NCBI GenBank assembly: GCA_964645125.1
Contig: CAZXZC010000025.1
Span: 1 to 13,071, forward strand
Direction of reading: 5' to 3'
DNA length: 13,071 bases
Source of the DNA: JBDKGD01 sp964645125
Lineage (GTDB): Bacteria > Patescibacteriota > Minisyncoccia > UBA6257 > 2-01-FULL-56-20
Numbering within the stretch: the first letter of the stretch is position 1; the number at the start of each line of letters is the position of its first letter. The position numbers were made by a program, and so were the translations under genes. Shown here in pieces: positions 13,021-13,071 of this stretch. The notes beneath the pieces are model-generated. The model was given only the letters and a program-made list of their open reading frames with translations, was not told where the DNA came from and searched no databases.

Positions 13021-13071
13021 TTGCGGGGGAGGGATTCGAACCCCCGTCTACTGGTTATGAGCCAGTCATGC
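13021..13071 (-). tRNA. tRNA with anticodon CAU (Met, possibly initiator), partial
   Basis: The 3' two thirds of a tRNA read on the minus strand; the 5' part is outside the window. The anticodon stem ACTGG/CCAGT encloses loop CTCATAA with anticodon CAT. The variable loop is 4 nt, the T arm is GGGGG/CCCTC with loop TTCGAAT, and the acceptor 3' strand is CCCCGCA with discriminator A. The following bases are CAA, so CCA is not encoded, unlike the tRNA-Thr in this window. The acceptor end with A at positions 72 and 73 equals the bacterial initiator type, but the stem has T-A instead of G-C at 29-41. Elongator Met or the Ile(CAU) precursor remain possible. Confidence 0.85.

Noticed and set aside
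1..13071. CRISPR arrays, insertion sequences, prophage genes
   Set aside because: No regularly spaced repeats, transposase-like frames or terminal inverted repeats were seen; the only long exact repeat is the assembly overlap at the gap.

Overview
The window looks like a piece of a small, compact bacterial genome, most likely a Candidate Phyla Radiation (Patescibacteria, Parcubacteria-like) organism, probably from an assembled metagenome. This is inference, based on the dense layout, several small proteins of unknown function, an HNH-like small protein of a type I associate with these genomes, few Shine-Dalgarno sites, the prfB-ftsE-ftsX order, and a 100-N scaffold gap flanked by a 55-nt exact duplication. 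UGA acts as a stop: a functional-looking release factor 2 is encoded and some genes end in TGA. The recoded-UGA CPR lineages therefore look unlikely.

Plus-strand left half. It holds a probable gene tail and a coupled small membrane ORF (1-235), a DUF2177 membrane protein (340-729), a Cdd1-like helix-hairpin-helix protein (739-996), and a PAP2/sphingomyelin-synthase-like membrane phosphatase or transferase (1026-1664). A tRNA-Thr(CGU) follows, split and duplicated around the gap. Next is prfB, which needs a programmed +1 frameshift at CTT-TGA-C, followed directly by ftsE and ftsX, the divisome ABC transporter-like pair. A hairpin terminator at 4638-4671 ends this unit and works in both directions.

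Middle. One minus-strand HNH-like gene (4673-5278) faces ftsX. Then come plus-strand genes for a SpoU/TrmH methyltransferase, a membrane-anchored DUF192 protein, a 362-residue exported protein I do not recognise (with a strong SD and its own terminator), and a 2-Cys peroxiredoxin of AhpC type.

Minus-strand right half, read from right to left. A tRNA with anticodon CAU ends only 5 nt before murD. murD is coupled by 1-nt and 28-nt overlaps to an NlpC/P60-like and a C39-like cysteine-peptidase-fold protein, so a wall-synthesis ligase sits with two papain-like proteins. A two-gene unit follows (a 102-aa unknown and a 48-aa single-TM peptide) with a good promoter, SDs and a terminator. Last come gatC and gatA, with their own TTGAAA-17-TACAAT promoter, for the indirect Gln/Asn-tRNA route; gatB is not in the window.

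The most interesting items are the unannotated 102-aa/48-aa operon, the murD-linked pair of cysteine-peptidase folds without signal peptides, the tRNA/murD near-overlap with an odd CAU tRNA, and the unknown exported protein. The apparent tandem tRNA-Thr is almost certainly an assembly artefact.
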